Source: Nocardioides sp. REDSEA-S33_B3 (GTDB taxonomy: Bacteria; Actinomycetota; Actinomycetes; Propionibacteriales; Nocardioidaceae). Taken from it: 64,000 nucleotides of DNA. Below, one piece after another: positions 46,161-55,724 of this stretch. A model generated the notes under the pieces. The model had not been told where the DNA came from. It saw only the letters and a list, made by a program, of their open reading frames with translations, and did not search any database. The first letter of the stretch is position 1. Every line of letters begins with the position of its first letter. The stretch covers positions 62,001 through 126,000 of the forward strand of contig LUPK01000010.1 of NCBI GenBank assembly GCA_001627335.1, written 5' to 3'. Made by a program: the position numbers and the translations under genes.

Positions 46161-46999
46161 GGGGTCTCCTCCTGGTGGTGGGGGTCTGCGGCGGGCGGGT
46201 CGGGCACCCGTACCCAGAGCACGCCGTGGTGCTCGTCCTGCTCCATGCCCACCGTGCCGCCGTGCACGACGGTGAGCGCCCGGGCGAGGTAGAGACCGAC
46301 GGTGATGCCGGACTGCCCACCTTCCGGGGAGTCGAACGGCTCGAAGAGCGCGCGGGCGGTCGCCGGGTCGACCGGGTCGCCCTCGCGGACGATCCGGAGC
46401 TCGGTCCAGGGCGCCTCCCGGCGTACGTCGAGGCGGACACGCTGCGGAGCGGGCCTGGTCGTCATCGCGGCCTTCCACAGGTCGCGCACGATCCGCGGGA
46501 ACAGGTCGAGGTCGACGTGGAGGACGACGTCGGCGCCGTCCCCACCGATGTCGTCGGGCAACGTGAGGGAGGCGGCGACCTCACCGACGGTGATCGGGTG
46601 GGGGTCCGGCTCGACGCGTCCCAGCATCGCGGCCGTCAGCAGCTCGACCTCGCCGGTGCGCTCGTCCAGCAGGTCGAGCGCGGCCTGCAGGCGCACCAGC
46701 GCCTGCTCCCGGGACGCAGCGTCCGCCGACATGTCCCCGAGCAGCCCGACCCAGGCCTGGGCGACCGCCAGGGGCGAGCGCAGGCCGTGCGTGAAGACGC
46801 TGAGGAACCGGTCCCGCTGACGCGCGAGGTCAGGGCCGGGACGATTGGTGACCGCGGCCGTGCCGGCCTCGGTGAAGGCCTGCGTCCACCGGTGCAGCAG
46901 CGCAGGGTCGACGCCGTGACGCTCGGCCACGGCCGGGGCCCGGCCGCCGGCGAGCACGTCGAGCACTGCCGCGACGCGCGCGTCGGTGGCCTCCCCCAT
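46157..46999 (-). CDS. Helix-turn-helix protein fused to a degenerate histidine-kinase core
   Basis: A 280-residue soluble protein. Residues 1-50 form a transposase-type helix-turn-helix (AVAERHGVDPALLHRWTQAF). A HisKA-like helix follows with VFTHGLRSPLAVAQAW, keeping a histidine. The HATPase region is recognisable by LFEPFD and SGITVGLYLARALTVVHGG. The N-box asparagines and the G1 aspartate motif appear lost (DLWKAAMTT, REGDPVD). ATP hydrolysis is therefore doubtful and the protein may be a DNA-binding pseudokinase. ATG at 46999 has GAGGGTGG just upstream; ATG at 47047 is an alternative. Confidence 0.72.
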   Translation of the reverse strand: MGEATDARVAAVLDVLAGGRAPAVAERHGVDPALLHRWTQAFTEAGTAAVTNRPGPDLARQRDRFLSVFTHGLRSPLAVAQAWVGLLGDMSADAASREQALVRLQAALDLLDERTGEVELLTAAMLGRVEPDPHPITVGEVAASLTLPDDIGGDGADVVLHVDLDLFPRIVRDLWKAAMTTRPAPQRVRLDVRREAPWTELRIVREGDPVDPATARALFEPFDSPEGGQSGITVGLYLARALTVVHGGTVGMEQDEHHGVLWVRVPDPPAADPHHQEETP

Positions 47000-47209
47000 C
47001 CGACCACCCTCGATGACGCGCGGCCCGCGGAACCGCATGCGGGTCATCCCCGGCCCCTCTCTCCCACCGGCGAGGCTAGTACGACGAGGGCGACCCGGGA
47101 CAGGGTCGCGAGCACTTTCGGCTCGACCGGCCGGTGGGCATGGCCCGTTCGGGCCACGTCCGGACCGCGGACGGTCACGGAGCGCCGAGCCCCATGACCG
47201 GACGTCGGG

Positions 47210-48073
47210 TCAGACGAAGACCGCGACCGCGCGGGCGACGCCGTCCCGCGGCTCGTAGAGGGCCAGGAACTCCCCGCTGGGGTCGAAGAGGGCCGTGAGC
47301 CCGGCCAGGTCGCGCTCGAGGGCGCGTCCCACCCGGACCGAGCCCGCCTCGTCCTCGTCGAGGTCGATCGACGAGAAGGCGGCACGGGCAGCGTCGGCGA
47401 TCGGCACCACGCTCGCGTCGTCCTCGAGCTCCTCCAGCGTCCGGGCGACGCCGAGGTCGTAGGGCCCGACCGCGGTACGACGCAGCGCGGTGAGGTGCCC
47501 GCCCACGCCCAGCGCGGCGCCGACGTCGCGGGCGATGGCGCGGACGTAGGTGCCCGAGGAGCAGCGGACCGAGATGTCGACGTCGAGGTGCTCCCCCACG
47601 ACCCGCTGGTCGCCGACCACGAGCTCGTGCACGGTGACCGGTCGGGCCTTCAGCTCGACCTGCTCGCCGTCACGGACACGCTGGTAGGCGCGCTTGCCGT
47701 CGACCTTGATCGCCGAGACGGCCGTCGGGACCTGCTCGATGTCGCCGACCTGGGTGCCGAAGGCAGCCGCGACCGCAGCGGGGTCCAGCGAGGCGGCCGG
47801 GGTCGTGGCGACGACCTCGCCGTCGGCGTCGTCGGTGGTCGTGCTGACCCCGAGGCGCACCGTCGCGTCATAGGCCTTGTCGGTGAGCATCAGGTGCCCG
47901 AGCAGCCGCGTGGCGCGACCGACACCGAGCACCAGGACACCGGTGGCCATCGGGTCCAGGGTGCCCGCGTGACCGACCTTGCGGGTCCCGACGAGCCGCC
48001 GGACCCGACCGACCACCCCGTGCGAGGTGATGCCGCCGGGCTTGTCGACGACGACCAGCCCGGGCTCGGTCAC
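47210..48073 (-). CDS. truB: tRNA pseudouridine(55) synthase
   Basis: A 287-residue enzyme that isomerises U55 in the T-loop of t[16 protein letters not shown] begins the fold, and [14 protein letters not shown] contains the catalytic aspartate near residue 40. A C-terminal PUA-like region follows. GTG at 48073 overlaps the rbfA stop by 4 bp. The rbfA-truB pair is classical for the nusA-infB operon. Confidence 0.97.
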   Translation of the reverse strand: MTEPGLVVVDKPGGITSHGVVGRVRRLVGTRKVGHAGTLDPMATGVLVLGVGRATRLLGHLMLTDKAYDATVRLGVSTTTDDADGEVVATTPAASLDPAAVAAAFGTQVGDIEQVPTAVSAIKVDGKRAYQRVRDGEQVELKARPVTVHELVVGDQRVVGEHLDVDISVRCSSGTYVRAIARDVGAALGVGGHLTALRRTAVGPYDLGVARTLEELEDDASVVPIADAARAAFSSIDLDEDEAGSVRVGRALERDLAGLTALFDPSGEFLALYEPRDGVARAVAVFV

Positions 48074-48555
48074 GCCCGGTCGTCCCGGTCGTGGTCGTCG
48101 TGCTCGTCCTCGTCGTGGTCCTCGTCGAGGTCGCGGGGCTTCTTGTAGGGGTCCTCCTCGCCGGCGTACGCCTCACCGCGCGCCGCCGCGACCGCCTCGT
48201 CCTGCGCCTTCGCGCGGGCGAGGACCTCCTCGAGGTGGCGGGCGGTCTCGGGCAGGGCGTCGGCGACGAAGGTCAGCGTCGGGACGTGGCGCATGCCGAG
48301 CTGCTTGCCGACCTCCGAGCGCAGCAGGCCCTTGGCCGACTCCAGCGCCGCGGCCGTCGAGGCCAGCTGGGCCTCCTGGTCCTCGGGTGAGCCGAGCACG
48401 GTGTAGAAGATCGTGGCCTGCTGGCTGTCGCCGGAGACCCGGACGTCGGTGATGGTGACGAAGCCGAGGCGCGGGTCCTTGATCCGGCGCTCGAGCATCT
48501 CGGCCACGATCACCTGGATCCGGTCGGCGATCTTGCGCACGCGCGGGTTGCTCAT
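48070..48555 (-). CDS. rbfA: Ribosome-binding factor A
   Basis: A 161-residue 30S maturation factor with a type II KH fold: [34 protein letters not shown] and the [11 protein letters not shown] strand. It has an acidic, histidine-rich C-terminal tail ([13 protein letters not shown] type) that is longer than in E. coli. Start ATG 48555. A strong hairpin lies between infB and this gene. Confidence 0.96.
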   Translation of the reverse strand: MSNPRVRKIADRIQVIVAEMLERRIKDPRLGFVTITDVRVSGDSQQATIFYTVLGSPEDQEAQLASTAAALESAKGLLRSEVGKQLGMRHVPTLTFVADALPETARHLEEVLARAKAQDEAVAAARGEAYAGEEDPYKKPRDLDEDHDEDEHDDHDRDDRA

Positions 48556-48610
48556 GGGGTCTTTCTACTCCTGGGGCGGGACCCGGTGGGGTCCTGGGGC
48601 TGGACGGCCG

Positions 48611-48648
48611 ACGCCGGGCCGGTCCGTGGTGACGGACCGGCCCGGCGT
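48611..48648 (-). terminator. 17-bp-stem hairpin between infB and rbfA
   Basis: A perfect 17-bp inverted repeat (48611-48627 with 48632-48648) with the loop GGTG lies 22 bp beyond the infB stop. It is either an intra-operon attenuator or the end of the infB transcript. Confidence 0.75.
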
Positions 48649-48670
48649 ACGGGGTGGAGCGGTGCGGTGC

Positions 48671-51499
48671 TCAGCCGCGCGGGATCTCCCTCATCTCAAA
48701 GGCCTCGACGAAGTCGCCTTCCTTGATGTCCTGGAAGTTGCGCAGGACCAGACCGCACTCGAAGCCCTCGCGGACCTCGGAGGCGTCGTCCTTCTCCCGC
48801 TTGAGCGAGGCCAGGTCGAGGTTGTCGGCCACCACGGCGCCGTCGCGCACGAGGCGGACCTTGGCGTTGCGGCGGATGAGGCCCTCGGTGACCATGCAAC
48901 CGGCGATGTTGCCGATCTTGCTGGAGCGGAAGATGGCCCGGATCTCGGCCTTGCCGAGCGAGACCTCCTCGTACTCCGGCTTGAGCATGCCCTTGAGCGC
49001 GGCCTCGATCTCCTCGATGGCCTGGTAGATCACCGAGTAGTAGCGGATCTCCACGCCCTCGCGGTCGGCCATCTCGGTCGCCTTGCCCTGCGGACGGACG
49101 TTGAAGCCGATGATGATCGCGTCGGAGGCGGCGGCCAGGTCGACGTTGGTCTCGGTGATCGCACCGACACCGCGATCGATGACACGGATGCCGACCTCGT
49201 CGCCGACGTCGATCTTCGACAGCGCGTCCTCGAGCGCCTCGACCGAACCGGACACGTCGCCCTTGAGGATGAGGTTGAGCTCCTGGCTCTCGCCCTTCTC
49301 CATGGAGGCCATGAAGTCCTCGAGCGAGCGGCGGACGCGGCGCTTGGCCTGCATGGCCGCACGCTCGCGCGCCTCGCGCTTCTCGGCGATCTGGCGGGCC
49401 ATCCGGTCGTCCTCGACGACGATGAAGTTCTGACCGGCGCCCGGGGCGGCGTTCAGACCCAGCACCATCGCGGGGCGCGACGGGTCGGCCTCCTCGATGT
49501 TCTCGCCGTGCTCGTCGAGCATGGCGCGGACACGGCCGTAGGCCGGGCCGGCGACGATCGAGTCACCCACGCGCAGCGTGCCTCGCTGGACCAGGACGGT
49601 CGCGACGGGGCCGCGGCCGCGGTCGAGGTGCGCCTCGACGACCAGGCCCTGGGCGTCCTGGGTCGGGTTGGCCCGCAGGTCCAGCGACGCGTCGGCGGTC
49701 AGGACGACGGCCTCGAGCAGCTTGTCGAGGTTGAGCTCGGACTTGGCCGAGACGTCGACGAACATCGTGTCGCCGCCGTACTCCTCGGGCACCAGGCCGT
49801 ACTCGGCCATCTGGCCGCGCACCTTGGTCGCGTCGGCCTCGGGGAGGTCGATCTTGTTGACCGCGACCACGATCGGCACACCCGCGGCCTTGGCGTGGTT
49901 GAGCGCCTCGACCGTCTGCGGCATGACACCGTCGTTGGCCGCGACCACCAGGATGGCGATGTCGGTGGCCTGCGCACCACGGGCACGCATGGCGGTGAAC
50001 GCCTCGTGGCCCGGGGTGTCGATGAAGGTGATGCGGCGCTCGTTGTCGTCGACGTCGGTGGTGACCTGGTAGGCGCCGATGTGCTGCGTGATGCCACCGG
50101 CCTCCTTGTCGACCACGTTAGCAGAACGCAGCGCGTCGAGGAGCTTGGTCTTTCCGTGGTCGACGTGACCCATGACGGTGACGACGGGCGGGCGGACCAC
50201 GAGGTCCTCCTCGCCACCCTCGTCCTCGCCGAACTCCAGGTCGAAGGACTCGAGCAGCTCGCGGTCCTCGTCCTCGGGCGAGACGATCTGGATGACGTAG
50301 TTGAGCTCCTCACCGAGCAGCTCGAGCGTCTCGTCGTTGACCGACTCGGTCGCGGTCACCATCTCGCCGAGGTGGAAGAGCATCTGCACGAGCTGGGCGG
50401 CGTCGACGCCGACCTTCTCGGCGAAGTCGGTCAGCGAGGCGCCGCGCGCCAGCCGGACGGTCTCGCCGTTGCCCTTGCGGACGCGCATGCCGCCCAGGGT
50501 CGGGGCCTCCATGGCCTCGAACTCCTGGCGACGGGCCCGCTTCGACTTGCGACCACGACGCGAGGGACCGCCGGGACGACCGAAGGCACCCTGGGTCTGG
50601 CCGCGCTGGCCGGGACGACCGCCACCGGGACGACCGCCACCGGCGAAGCCGCCACCACCGGGCCGACCGGCACCGGGGGCGCCGCCACGACCGGGGGCAC
50701 CACCGCGACCGGGCGCGCCGGGACGACCGCCGGGACCGGGGCGACCCGGGGCCGGACGACCGCCGGGACCCTGGCCGAAGGCGGCCGGGGACTTGGGCAT
50801 CATCGCCGGGTTGGGACGCGGCATGCCCGGGCGACCGGGAGCGCCACCGTCACGCGCGGCCGGCGGCCGCGGGGGACGCTGGTCGCCGGCGCCGGGACCC
50901 GCGGGGCCACCGGAGGCCGGACGCGGGGCGGGCCGCTGGCCCATGCCCTGGCTGGAGGCGAAGGGGTTGTTGCCCGGGCGCGGGGCGCCGGGGCGGCCGA
51001 CCGGGCGGGGCGCCGGGGGCTTGGGGGCGGCCGGGGAGGCCGAGGCAGCAGGTGCCTCCGGCGTGGCCGGCTTGCCGGGCTTGGGGGCTGCGGGCTTCTC
51101 GGCGGGAGCCTCGGGCGCGGCCTGCTCGGCGGCGGGGGTCGGCTCCGGGGCCGGAGCAGCCTTCGGGCCGGGCTTCGGACCGGGCTTGGGACCCGGGGTG
51201 GCGGCCGGCTTCTCAGCAGCAGGCGCCTCGGGGGCCGGCTGCTCGGCAGCCGGCTCGTCGGCAGGCTTGGGGGCCGGCTTCGCAGCGGGCTTGGCAGCCG
51301 GCTTCTCCGCGGTCGGGGCGCTGGCCTGCTCGGCCTTCAGCTTCTCGCCGAACTCCTTGCGGAAGCGCATCTCGGCCGGCAGCTCGACGGTCGAGCTCGC
51401 CGACTTGACGAACTCACCCATCTCCTTGAACTTCTCGAGAACGAACTTGCTCTCGACTCCGAACTCCTTGGCGAGCTCGTGAACGCGGGTCTTGGCCAC
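48671..51499 (-). CDS. infB: Translation initiation factor IF-2
   Basis: A 942-residue GTPase that places initiator tRNA on the ribosome. An IF2_N domain (about 1-50) is followed by a very long P/A/G-rich, low-complexity region (about 60-300) containing repeated [12 protein letters not shown] units, then a second IF2_N-like segment and the G domain with GHVDHGKT near residue 441, DTPGHEAF and NKID. Domains II-IV complete the protein. The start is GTG at 51499 after AAGGAGAA. The extended disordered N-terminus is usual in actinobacteria. Confidence 0.97.
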   Translation of the reverse strand: MAKTRVHELAKEFGVESKFVLEKFKEMGEFVKSASSTVELPAEMRFRKEFGEKLKAEQASAPTAEKPAAKPAAKPAPKPADEPAAEQPAPEAPAAEKPAATPGPKPGPKPGPKAAPAPEPTPAAEQAAPEAPAEKPAAPKPGKPATPEAPAASASPAAPKPPAPRPVGRPGAPRPGNNPFASSQGMGQRPAPRPASGGPAGPGAGDQRPPRPPAARDGGAPGRPGMPRPNPAMMPKSPAAFGQGPGGRPAPGRPGPGGRPGAPGRGGAPGRGGAPGAGRPGGGGFAGGGRPGGGRPGQRGQTQGAFGRPGGPSRRGRKSKRARRQEFEAMEAPTLGGMRVRKGNGETVRLARGASLTDFAEKVGVDAAQLVQMLFHLGEMVTATESVNDETLELLGEELNYVIQIVSPEDEDRELLESFDLEFGEDEGGEEDLVVRPPVVTVMGHVDHGKTKLLDALRSANVVDKEAGGITQHIGAYQVTTDVDDNERRITFIDTPGHEAFTAMRARGAQATDIAILVVAANDGVMPQTVEALNHAKAAGVPIVVAVNKIDLPEADATKVRGQMAEYGLVPEEYGGDTMFVDVSAKSELNLDKLLEAVVLTADASLDLRANPTQDAQGLVVEAHLDRGRGPVATVLVQRGTLRVGDSIVAGPAYGRVRAMLDEHGENIEEADPSRPAMVLGLNAAPGAGQNFIVVEDDRMARQIAEKREARERAAMQAKRRVRRSLEDFMASMEKGESQELNLILKGDVSGSVEALEDALSKIDVGDEVGIRVIDRGVGAITETNVDLAAASDAIIIGFNVRPQGKATEMADREGVEIRYYSVIYQAIEEIEAALKGMLKPEYEEVSLGKAEIRAIFRSSKIGNIAGCMVTEGLIRRNAKVRLVRDGAVVADNLDLASLKREKDDASEVREGFECGLVLRNFQDIKEGDFVEAFEMREIPRG

Positions 51500-51617
51500 A
51501 ATTCTCCTTCTGGCCTCGAGACCCTCGTCCGGGGTGTCCCTCGAGACCGCTAGTGGTGGTGCAAACTCATCGGGAAGTACTCATCGAGTGCTCATGAGCT
51601 GCTGCTCCAGTTCCTGG

Positions 51618-51968
51618 TCATGCGTCCGGGCCTGGTGTCCGGTCGCGGCTGTCGGGCACGCGGGTGAGGTACGTCGCCACCGCGTCCGTCGTGAGCCCCT
51701 GCCCGCCTGCTGCTCGCAGGGCCCGGGCGAAGGCCTTCCGTCGGACGGCCAGCTCGTAGCACGCGGTCGTGGGGTGCAGGTGCGCCCCTCGGCCGGCTGC
51801 GCTCCCGGTGGGATCGGGCACCACGGCCGGTCGGCCGTCGTGGGTTCCCACCACGAGACGCAGCAACTCGCGTCTGGCGGCCCGCTGCCGACATCCCACG
51901 CACGTGCGGACGGGGCCGTCAGGGGACGGGAGGTCCGAGCGCGTAGGGGTTGTGTCTTGGCGAGCCAC
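51618..51968 (-). CDS. ylxR: YlxR family RNA-binding protein
   Basis: A 116-residue protein of the YlxR (DUF448) family, characteristic of the nusA-ylxR-infB neighbourhood. It contains RTCVGCRQRAARRELLRLV and GRGAHLHPTTACYELAVRRKAFARAL. YlxR binds nucleic acid and has been linked to RNase P in other bacteria. It carries a cysteine pair in CVGC. Start ATG 51968. Confidence 0.94.
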   Translation of the reverse strand: MARQDTTPTRSDLPSPDGPVRTCVGCRQRAARRELLRLVVGTHDGRPAVVPDPTGSAAGRGAHLHPTTACYELAVRRKAFARALRAAGGQGLTTDAVATYLTRVPDSRDRTPGPDA

Positions 51969-52093
51969 CGGGGTCCACCTTAGCGCGTCGTCGGTCGACG
52001 GACCGAACCGGGGAGAGTCACCCCCGCGGTCGGGCGTGGCGCCGGGCGGTGGGCGGTCGGGTCACACGGTTCCGACCGCGTGACCCGCGTCCC

Positions 52094-53071
52094 TCACGTG
52101 TCGCTGGGCTGCTCGTCGGAGCGGATGTCGATGCGCCACCCGGTGAGCCGCGCGGCGAGGCGGGCGTTCTGGCCCTCCTTGCCGATGGCCAGGGAGAGCT
52201 GGAAGTCCGGCACGACCACCCGCGCCGAGCGGGTCGCTGCGTCGACGACCTCCACGGACGTGACGCGGGCCGGGGACAGTGCGCTCGCGACCAGCGTCGC
52301 CGGGTCCTCCGACCAGTCCACGATGTCGATCTTCTCGCCGTGCAGCTCGGCCATCACGTTGCGCACCCGCTGGCCCATCGGGCCGATGCAGGCGCCCTTG
52401 GCGTTGACGCCCTGGCCGCGGGCCACGACCGCGATCTTGGTGCGGTGGCCCGCCTCGCGGGCAAGACCGGCGATCTCGACGGAGCCGTCGGCGATCTCGG
52501 GGACCTCGAGGGCGAAGAGCTTCTTGACGAGGTTCGGGTGGGAGCGCGAGAGCGTGACCTGCGGGCCGCGCATGCCCTTGCGCACCGACACGACCAGGCA
52601 CTTGATCCGGGTGCCGTGCTCGTAGCGCTCCCCGGGGACCCGCTCACCCGGGGGCAGCAGCGCCTCGAGGCGACCGAGGTCGACCATGACGTCGTCGGGG
52701 TTGCGGCCCTGCTGGATGATCCCCGACACGATGTCGCCCTCCTTGCCGGAGAACTCACCGAACTTGATGTCGTCCTCGGCGTCGCGCAGGCGCTGCAGCA
52801 TGATCTGCTTCGCCGTGGTCGCCGCGATCCGGCCGAAGCCGTCGGGGGTGTCCTCGAACTCGCCGACCTTGTTGCCGTCGTCGTCGAGCTCGGCGGCCAT
52901 GACCGTCACGTGGCCGGTCTTGCGGTCGAGCTCGACGCGGGCCTCCTCGTAGGCGCCCGGCGTCTTCTGGTACGCCGTCAGCAGCGCCTGCTCGATGGCC
53001 TCGACCAGGACGTCGAAGGAGATCTCCTTCTCGCGCTCCAGCATCCGCAGGATGCTCATGTCGATGTCCAT
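52094..53071 (-). CDS. nusA: Transcription termination/antitermination factor NusA
   Basis: A 325-residue RNA polymerase-associated factor. The N-terminal domain ([20 protein letters not shown], about 1-110) binds polymerase. An S1 domain follows, then two KH domains with [20 protein letters not shown] and [14 protein letters not shown]. There is no C-terminal acidic repeat domain, as expected in actinobacteria. The TGATG junction with rimP shows tight coupling. Confidence 0.97.
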   Translation of the reverse strand: MDIDMSILRMLEREKEISFDVLVEAIEQALLTAYQKTPGAYEEARVELDRKTGHVTVMAAELDDDGNKVGEFEDTPDGFGRIAATTAKQIMLQRLRDAEDDIKFGEFSGKEGDIVSGIIQQGRNPDDVMVDLGRLEALLPPGERVPGERYEHGTRIKCLVVSVRKGMRGPQVTLSRSHPNLVKKLFALEVPEIADGSVEIAGLAREAGHRTKIAVVARGQGVNAKGACIGPMGQRVRNVMAELHGEKIDIVDWSEDPATLVASALSPARVTSVEVVDAATRSARVVVPDFQLSLAIGKEGQNARLAARLTGWRIDIRSDEQPSDT

Positions 53072-53583
53072 CAGTCCTCGCCCTCCTCGTCGGCACCGTC
53101 GTCGGCGCCAGTGCCCTTGCGGTTGAACTCGACCTGCACCAGCGCCTTGCGGACACCGGAGTAGGGCAGGTCGGTGCGGCGACCGGTGACCTCCAGGGCC
53201 ACCGACTCCTCGCCGGCCTCCAGGATCCGTCCGGTCACCGCGGAGCCGTCCTCGCGCGCGACCTTGACCAGGCGGCCCTCGTTGCGCCGCCAGTGGCGGG
53301 GCAGGGTCAGCGGTCGGTCGACGCCGCGCGAGGTCACCTCGAGCGTGTACGGCTGCTCCCCCATCACGTCGGTCTCGTCGAGGACCCGGTTGACCTCGCG
53401 GGTGGCGTCTGCGACGTCGTCGAGCGTCACCCCGCCGTCCTTGTCCACCGCCACGCGGAGCACGCGTCGCTTGCCCGCGGGGGTGATCTCCACCGCCTCC
53501 ACGTCGAGGCCGAGGGCGCCGAGGGGCTCCGCGAGCGCGGACTCGATCCGCTCCCTCGTCGCGTCCTGACTGGCACTGTTCAC
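53071..53583 (-). CDS. rimP: Ribosome maturation factor RimP
   Basis: A 170-residue 30S assembly factor. The N-terminal alpha/beta domain holds [23 protein letters not shown] and the motif [14 protein letters not shown]; a C-terminal SH3-like barrel and an acidic tail ([12 protein letters not shown]) follow. GTG at 53583 has GGAGG nine nt upstream. It is first in the rimP-nusA-ylxR-infB order. Confidence 0.95.
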   Translation of the reverse strand: MNSASQDATRERIESALAEPLGALGLDVEAVEITPAGKRRVLRVAVDKDGGVTLDDVADATREVNRVLDETDVMGEQPYTLEVTSRGVDRPLTLPRHWRRNEGRLVKVAREDGSAVTGRILEAGEESVALEVTGRRTDLPYSGVRKALVQVEFNRKGTGADDGADEEGED

Positions 53584-53684
53584 GAGGTGCGTCCTCCGAT
53601 GTTCGGTTGAGAGCGTGCTGGGTCGTGCAGCCGGCGCCTGCTCGGCTCACCGGTCCGCACACCCTAGCGGCCACCGGCATGACC

Positions 53685-53696
53685 TAGGGTCTCTCG
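53685..53696 (+). promoter_or_regulatory. -10 box for probable leaderless transcript
   Basis: TAGGGT at 53685-53690 precedes the GTG at 53697 by six nt and there is no Shine-Dalgarno sequence. It lies in the 113-bp gap divergent from rimP. Confidence 0.45.
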
Positions 53697-54188
53697 GTGC
53701 CCACCCCGATGCCCGCCCCGAGCCGCCGCACGGCGCTCGTCGTGAGCGGACTCACGCTCGGCGTCGTCGCCACGGGGTGCGGAGAGGGCGCCACTCCCCG
53801 GCCCGCAGGGACCCGAGGTCGCTCCGACGGTCCCGACGAGACGCTGCTCGACGAGGCCCGCACCGACCTCGTCGCGGCCCTGGCACTGGTGCGGGCCGCC
53901 CGCCGCGCCCACCCCTCCCTGCGCCCCCGGCTCGTCGGCCTGCAGCGCGCCCACCGCGACCAGCTCGCGGTGCTGGACCCCGAGGGTCGCACCGGCCCGG
54001 CCGAGGGTCCCGAGGTCCCGGGCGGGGCCCCGGAGGCGCTGCGCAGCGTCGTACGCGCGGAGGAGCGGCTGGTCCGCAGGCTGGTGACGTGGTCGGTGGC
54101 CGCGGAGTCCGGTCCGCTGGCACGCGCCCTCGCGGCGTCGGCGGCAGGCGTGGCGCAGCAGCTCGCCCTGCTGGAGGAGGAGCGATGA
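53697..54188 (+). CDS. Small exported putative lipoprotein of unknown function
   Basis: A 163-residue protein with a signal sequence (basic SRRTALVVSG, then hydrophobic GLTLGVVATGCG) whose cysteine could serve as a lipobox, although VATGC is not ideal. The SRRTA region is weakly Tat-like. The mature part is helical and alanine/arginine-rich. Between rimP and proS, M. tuberculosis also has two small plus-strand genes (Rv2843, Rv2844), which fits this pair. Its stop overlaps the DUF4439 gene. Confidence 0.75.
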   Translation: MPTPMPAPSRRTALVVSGLTLGVVATGCGEGATPRPAGTRGRSDGPDETLLDEARTDLVAALALVRAARRAHPSLRPRLVGLQRAHRDQLAVLDPEGRTGPAEGPEVPGGAPEALRSVVRAEERLVRRLVTWSVAAESGPLARALAASAAGVAQQLALLEEER

Positions 54189-54643
54189 GCGGCACCGGAC
54201 TCGCGTCCGAGCAGGTGGCGGACGCCCTGCAGCGGGTGCTGGCGGTCGAGCACGCAGCCGTCTGGACCTTCGGGGCCCTCGGCGCGGCGACCTCGGCCTC
54301 GGCCACCCCGCTCCTCCTCGCGCGCGTCGAACGCGCCTGGACCGCGCACCGTGGTCGCCGCGACCGGCTGCACGCGCTCCTGCTGGACCTGGGTCAGGAA
54401 CCCGTGGGCAGCCAGGCCGCCTACGCCGTGCCGTCACCACTGGGACGGCCGGTCGACGTCGAGCGCGCCGCCGCGCGCGTGGAGCTGACCGGCACCCAGG
54501 CGTGGGCGTTCCTGGTCGCGAGCACGACGAGCGGCACGCGGCGCTGGGCCGCAGGGGTCCTCGGTGAGCTGGCCGTGTCGGCGGTCGCGTTCGGCGCGGA
54601 GCCGGAGCCGCTACCGGGCGCGGGCGACCTCATCGATTCCTGA
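54185..54643 (+). CDS. DUF4439 ferritin-like protein
   Basis: A 152-residue helical protein of the DUF4439 type with a four-helix-bundle pattern: AVEHAAVWTFGALG in helix 1 and RVERAWTAHRGRRDRLHALL in helix 2. These E and H residues are spaced like the ferritin-like superfamily, but a full di-metal site is not evident. It is coupled by ATGA overlap to the preceding exported protein. Metal binding is unproven. Confidence 0.82.
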   Translation: MSGTGLASEQVADALQRVLAVEHAAVWTFGALGAATSASATPLLLARVERAWTAHRGRRDRLHALLLDLGQEPVGSQAAYAVPSPLGRPVDVERAAARVELTGTQAWAFLVASTTSGTRRWAAGVLGELAVSAVAFGAEPEPLPGAGDLIDS

Positions 54644-54700
54644 TCGCGCTCCGGGGACCGGCCTCGACGGGCGGGCCGAGAGGGGCGGGGCCCGAGAGGC

Positions 54701-54744
54701 CCGGCCTCCCGAAGGAAGTCCCGAGATCTTCCCCGGGAGGCCGG
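54701..54744. terminator. Long hairpin between the DUF4439 and HAD genes
   Basis: Perfect 11-bp arms (54701-54711 with 54734-54744) enclose a 22-nt loop that can itself pair GGAAG with CTTCC. It lies in the 312-bp gap between two convergent genes (54644-54955) and may be a terminator or an interspersed palindromic element. Farther right the gap holds a short palindrome and a tandem repeat; no gene is supported. Confidence 0.5.
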
Positions 54745-54833
54745 GACGACGGCTGCGGCGGGGGCACCGCGCCGACCCGCACGCATCCTGCCCCCGCGTC
54801 GAGCCGGATCACTCCTCGTCGTTCCCTCAGAAA

Positions 54834-54846
54834 TCTGCAATGCAGA
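54834..54846. repeat. 13-bp palindrome
   Basis: TCTGCA, one A, TGCAGA: a perfect palindrome in locally AT-richer sequence, followed by a further TTGCAG. It could be a protein-binding site; no adjacent promoter is obvious. Confidence 0.35.
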
Positions 54847-54868
54847 AAGTTGCAGTCGGATGTCGCGT

Positions 54869-54951
54869 GCGCGAGCGACCTCTCGGCCGTGCGCGAGCGA
54901 CCTCTCGGCCGTGCGCGAGCGACCTCTCGGCCGTGCGCGAGCGACCTCTCG
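54869..54951. repeat. 22-bp tandem repeat, 3.8 copies
   Basis: Three identical 22-bp units (54869-54890, 54891-54912, 54913-54934) plus 17 bp of a fourth, each GCGCGAGCGACCTCTCGGCC followed by GT. It ends 4 bp before the HAD stop codon. No spacers are present. Confidence 0.9.
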
Positions 54952-54955
54952 ACGG

Positions 54956-55702
54956 TCAGAGCCAGCCGGTGACGATGTCGCGGAGGTCGGAGAGCCGGTG
55001 GGCGACGGCGTCGGGGACGCCCTCGGTGTGGCCGACCTGCTCGACGGGGATCGTGGAGTGGGGCACGTGCACGGCACGCAGGCCGGCCTGCTGAGCACCC
55101 CAGACGTCGTCGAAGAGCCGGTCGCCGACGTAGACGCAGCGCGAGGCGTCGCTCGCCCCGACGGCCTCCATGGCCGCCGCGAACGCGAGCGGTGACGGCT
55201 TGGTCCACGGGATCTCGGAGGTGTAGACGTCACCGTCGATGAGCTCGAGCACGCCGTCGCGCTCGAAGAACCCGCGGTGCCAGGCCCGGGGCCAGATGGT
55301 GTTGGACAGCACGCCCACCGCGATCCCCTGCGCGCGCAGCCAGCGCCACAGCGGCTCGACCTCGGGGTCGGTGAGGGTGTGCGGCTCCCAGAAGTCGTAG
55401 TAGGCGCTGAGCAGCTCGGGGTCGTGGTCGAGACCGGCCTCGGTGAAGAGGTCCTCGATGGTGGCCGACTGCTGGTGGTCGCGGCTGCGACCCCACACCA
55501 CGCTCCCCGCTGCGTGCAGCCGCGCCGCGTGGGCGTGGTGGTCGTCGTCGGGGGTGGGCGTGCGGCGTACGGCTTCGGCGAGCGCGAGGGACTCGGCGTG
55601 GAAGTCGACGTCGTGCCACCGGGTGAGGGTGCCGCCCCAGTCGAAGATGACCGCCTCGACCGCCGGTGCTGATCGGCCCTGCGGTGCGTCGCCCGTCGTC
55701 AT
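54956..55702 (-). CDS. HAD-superfamily hydrolase
   Basis: A 248-residue phosphatase-like enzyme. Motif I is VIFDWGGTLT (nucleophile D in FDWGG, the WGG variant), motif II VGVLSNT, motif III lysine in PWTKPSP, and motif IV VYVGDRLFDDV. An alpha-helical cap is inserted after motif I. This is the subfamily IA layout; substrate unknown. Start ATG 55702 lies only 22 bp from the divergent TetR gene start. Confidence 0.9.
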   Translation of the reverse strand: MTTGDAPQGRSAPAVEAVIFDWGGTLTRWHDVDFHAESLALAEAVRRTPTPDDDHHAHAARLHAAGSVVWGRSRDHQQSATIEDLFTEAGLDHDPELLSAYYDFWEPHTLTDPEVEPLWRWLRAQGIAVGVLSNTIWPRAWHRGFFERDGVLELIDGDVYTSEIPWTKPSPLAFAAAMEAVGASDASRCVYVGDRLFDDVWGAQQAGLRAVHVPHSTIPVEQVGHTEGVPDAVAHRLSDLRDIVTGWL

Positions 55703-55724
55703 GCAGGGCACCATAGGCGACACC

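Noticed and set aside
50560..51300. Repetitive PGRGG/PAG-coding region in infB as a possible mobile or satellite repeat
   Set aside because: It encodes the disordered linker normal for actinobacterial IF-2.
48413..51553. A 1046-codon open frame on the plus strand opposite infB, and similar long frames opposite pnp, the M16 gene and the cytochrome genes
   Set aside because: They follow the codon phase of the real genes on the other strand; in very GC-rich DNA stop codons are rare in such shadow frames. No domain, start signal or sensible composition supports them.
54869..54951. CRISPR-like array
   Set aside because: The 22-bp units abut directly without spacers and there are no cas genes.
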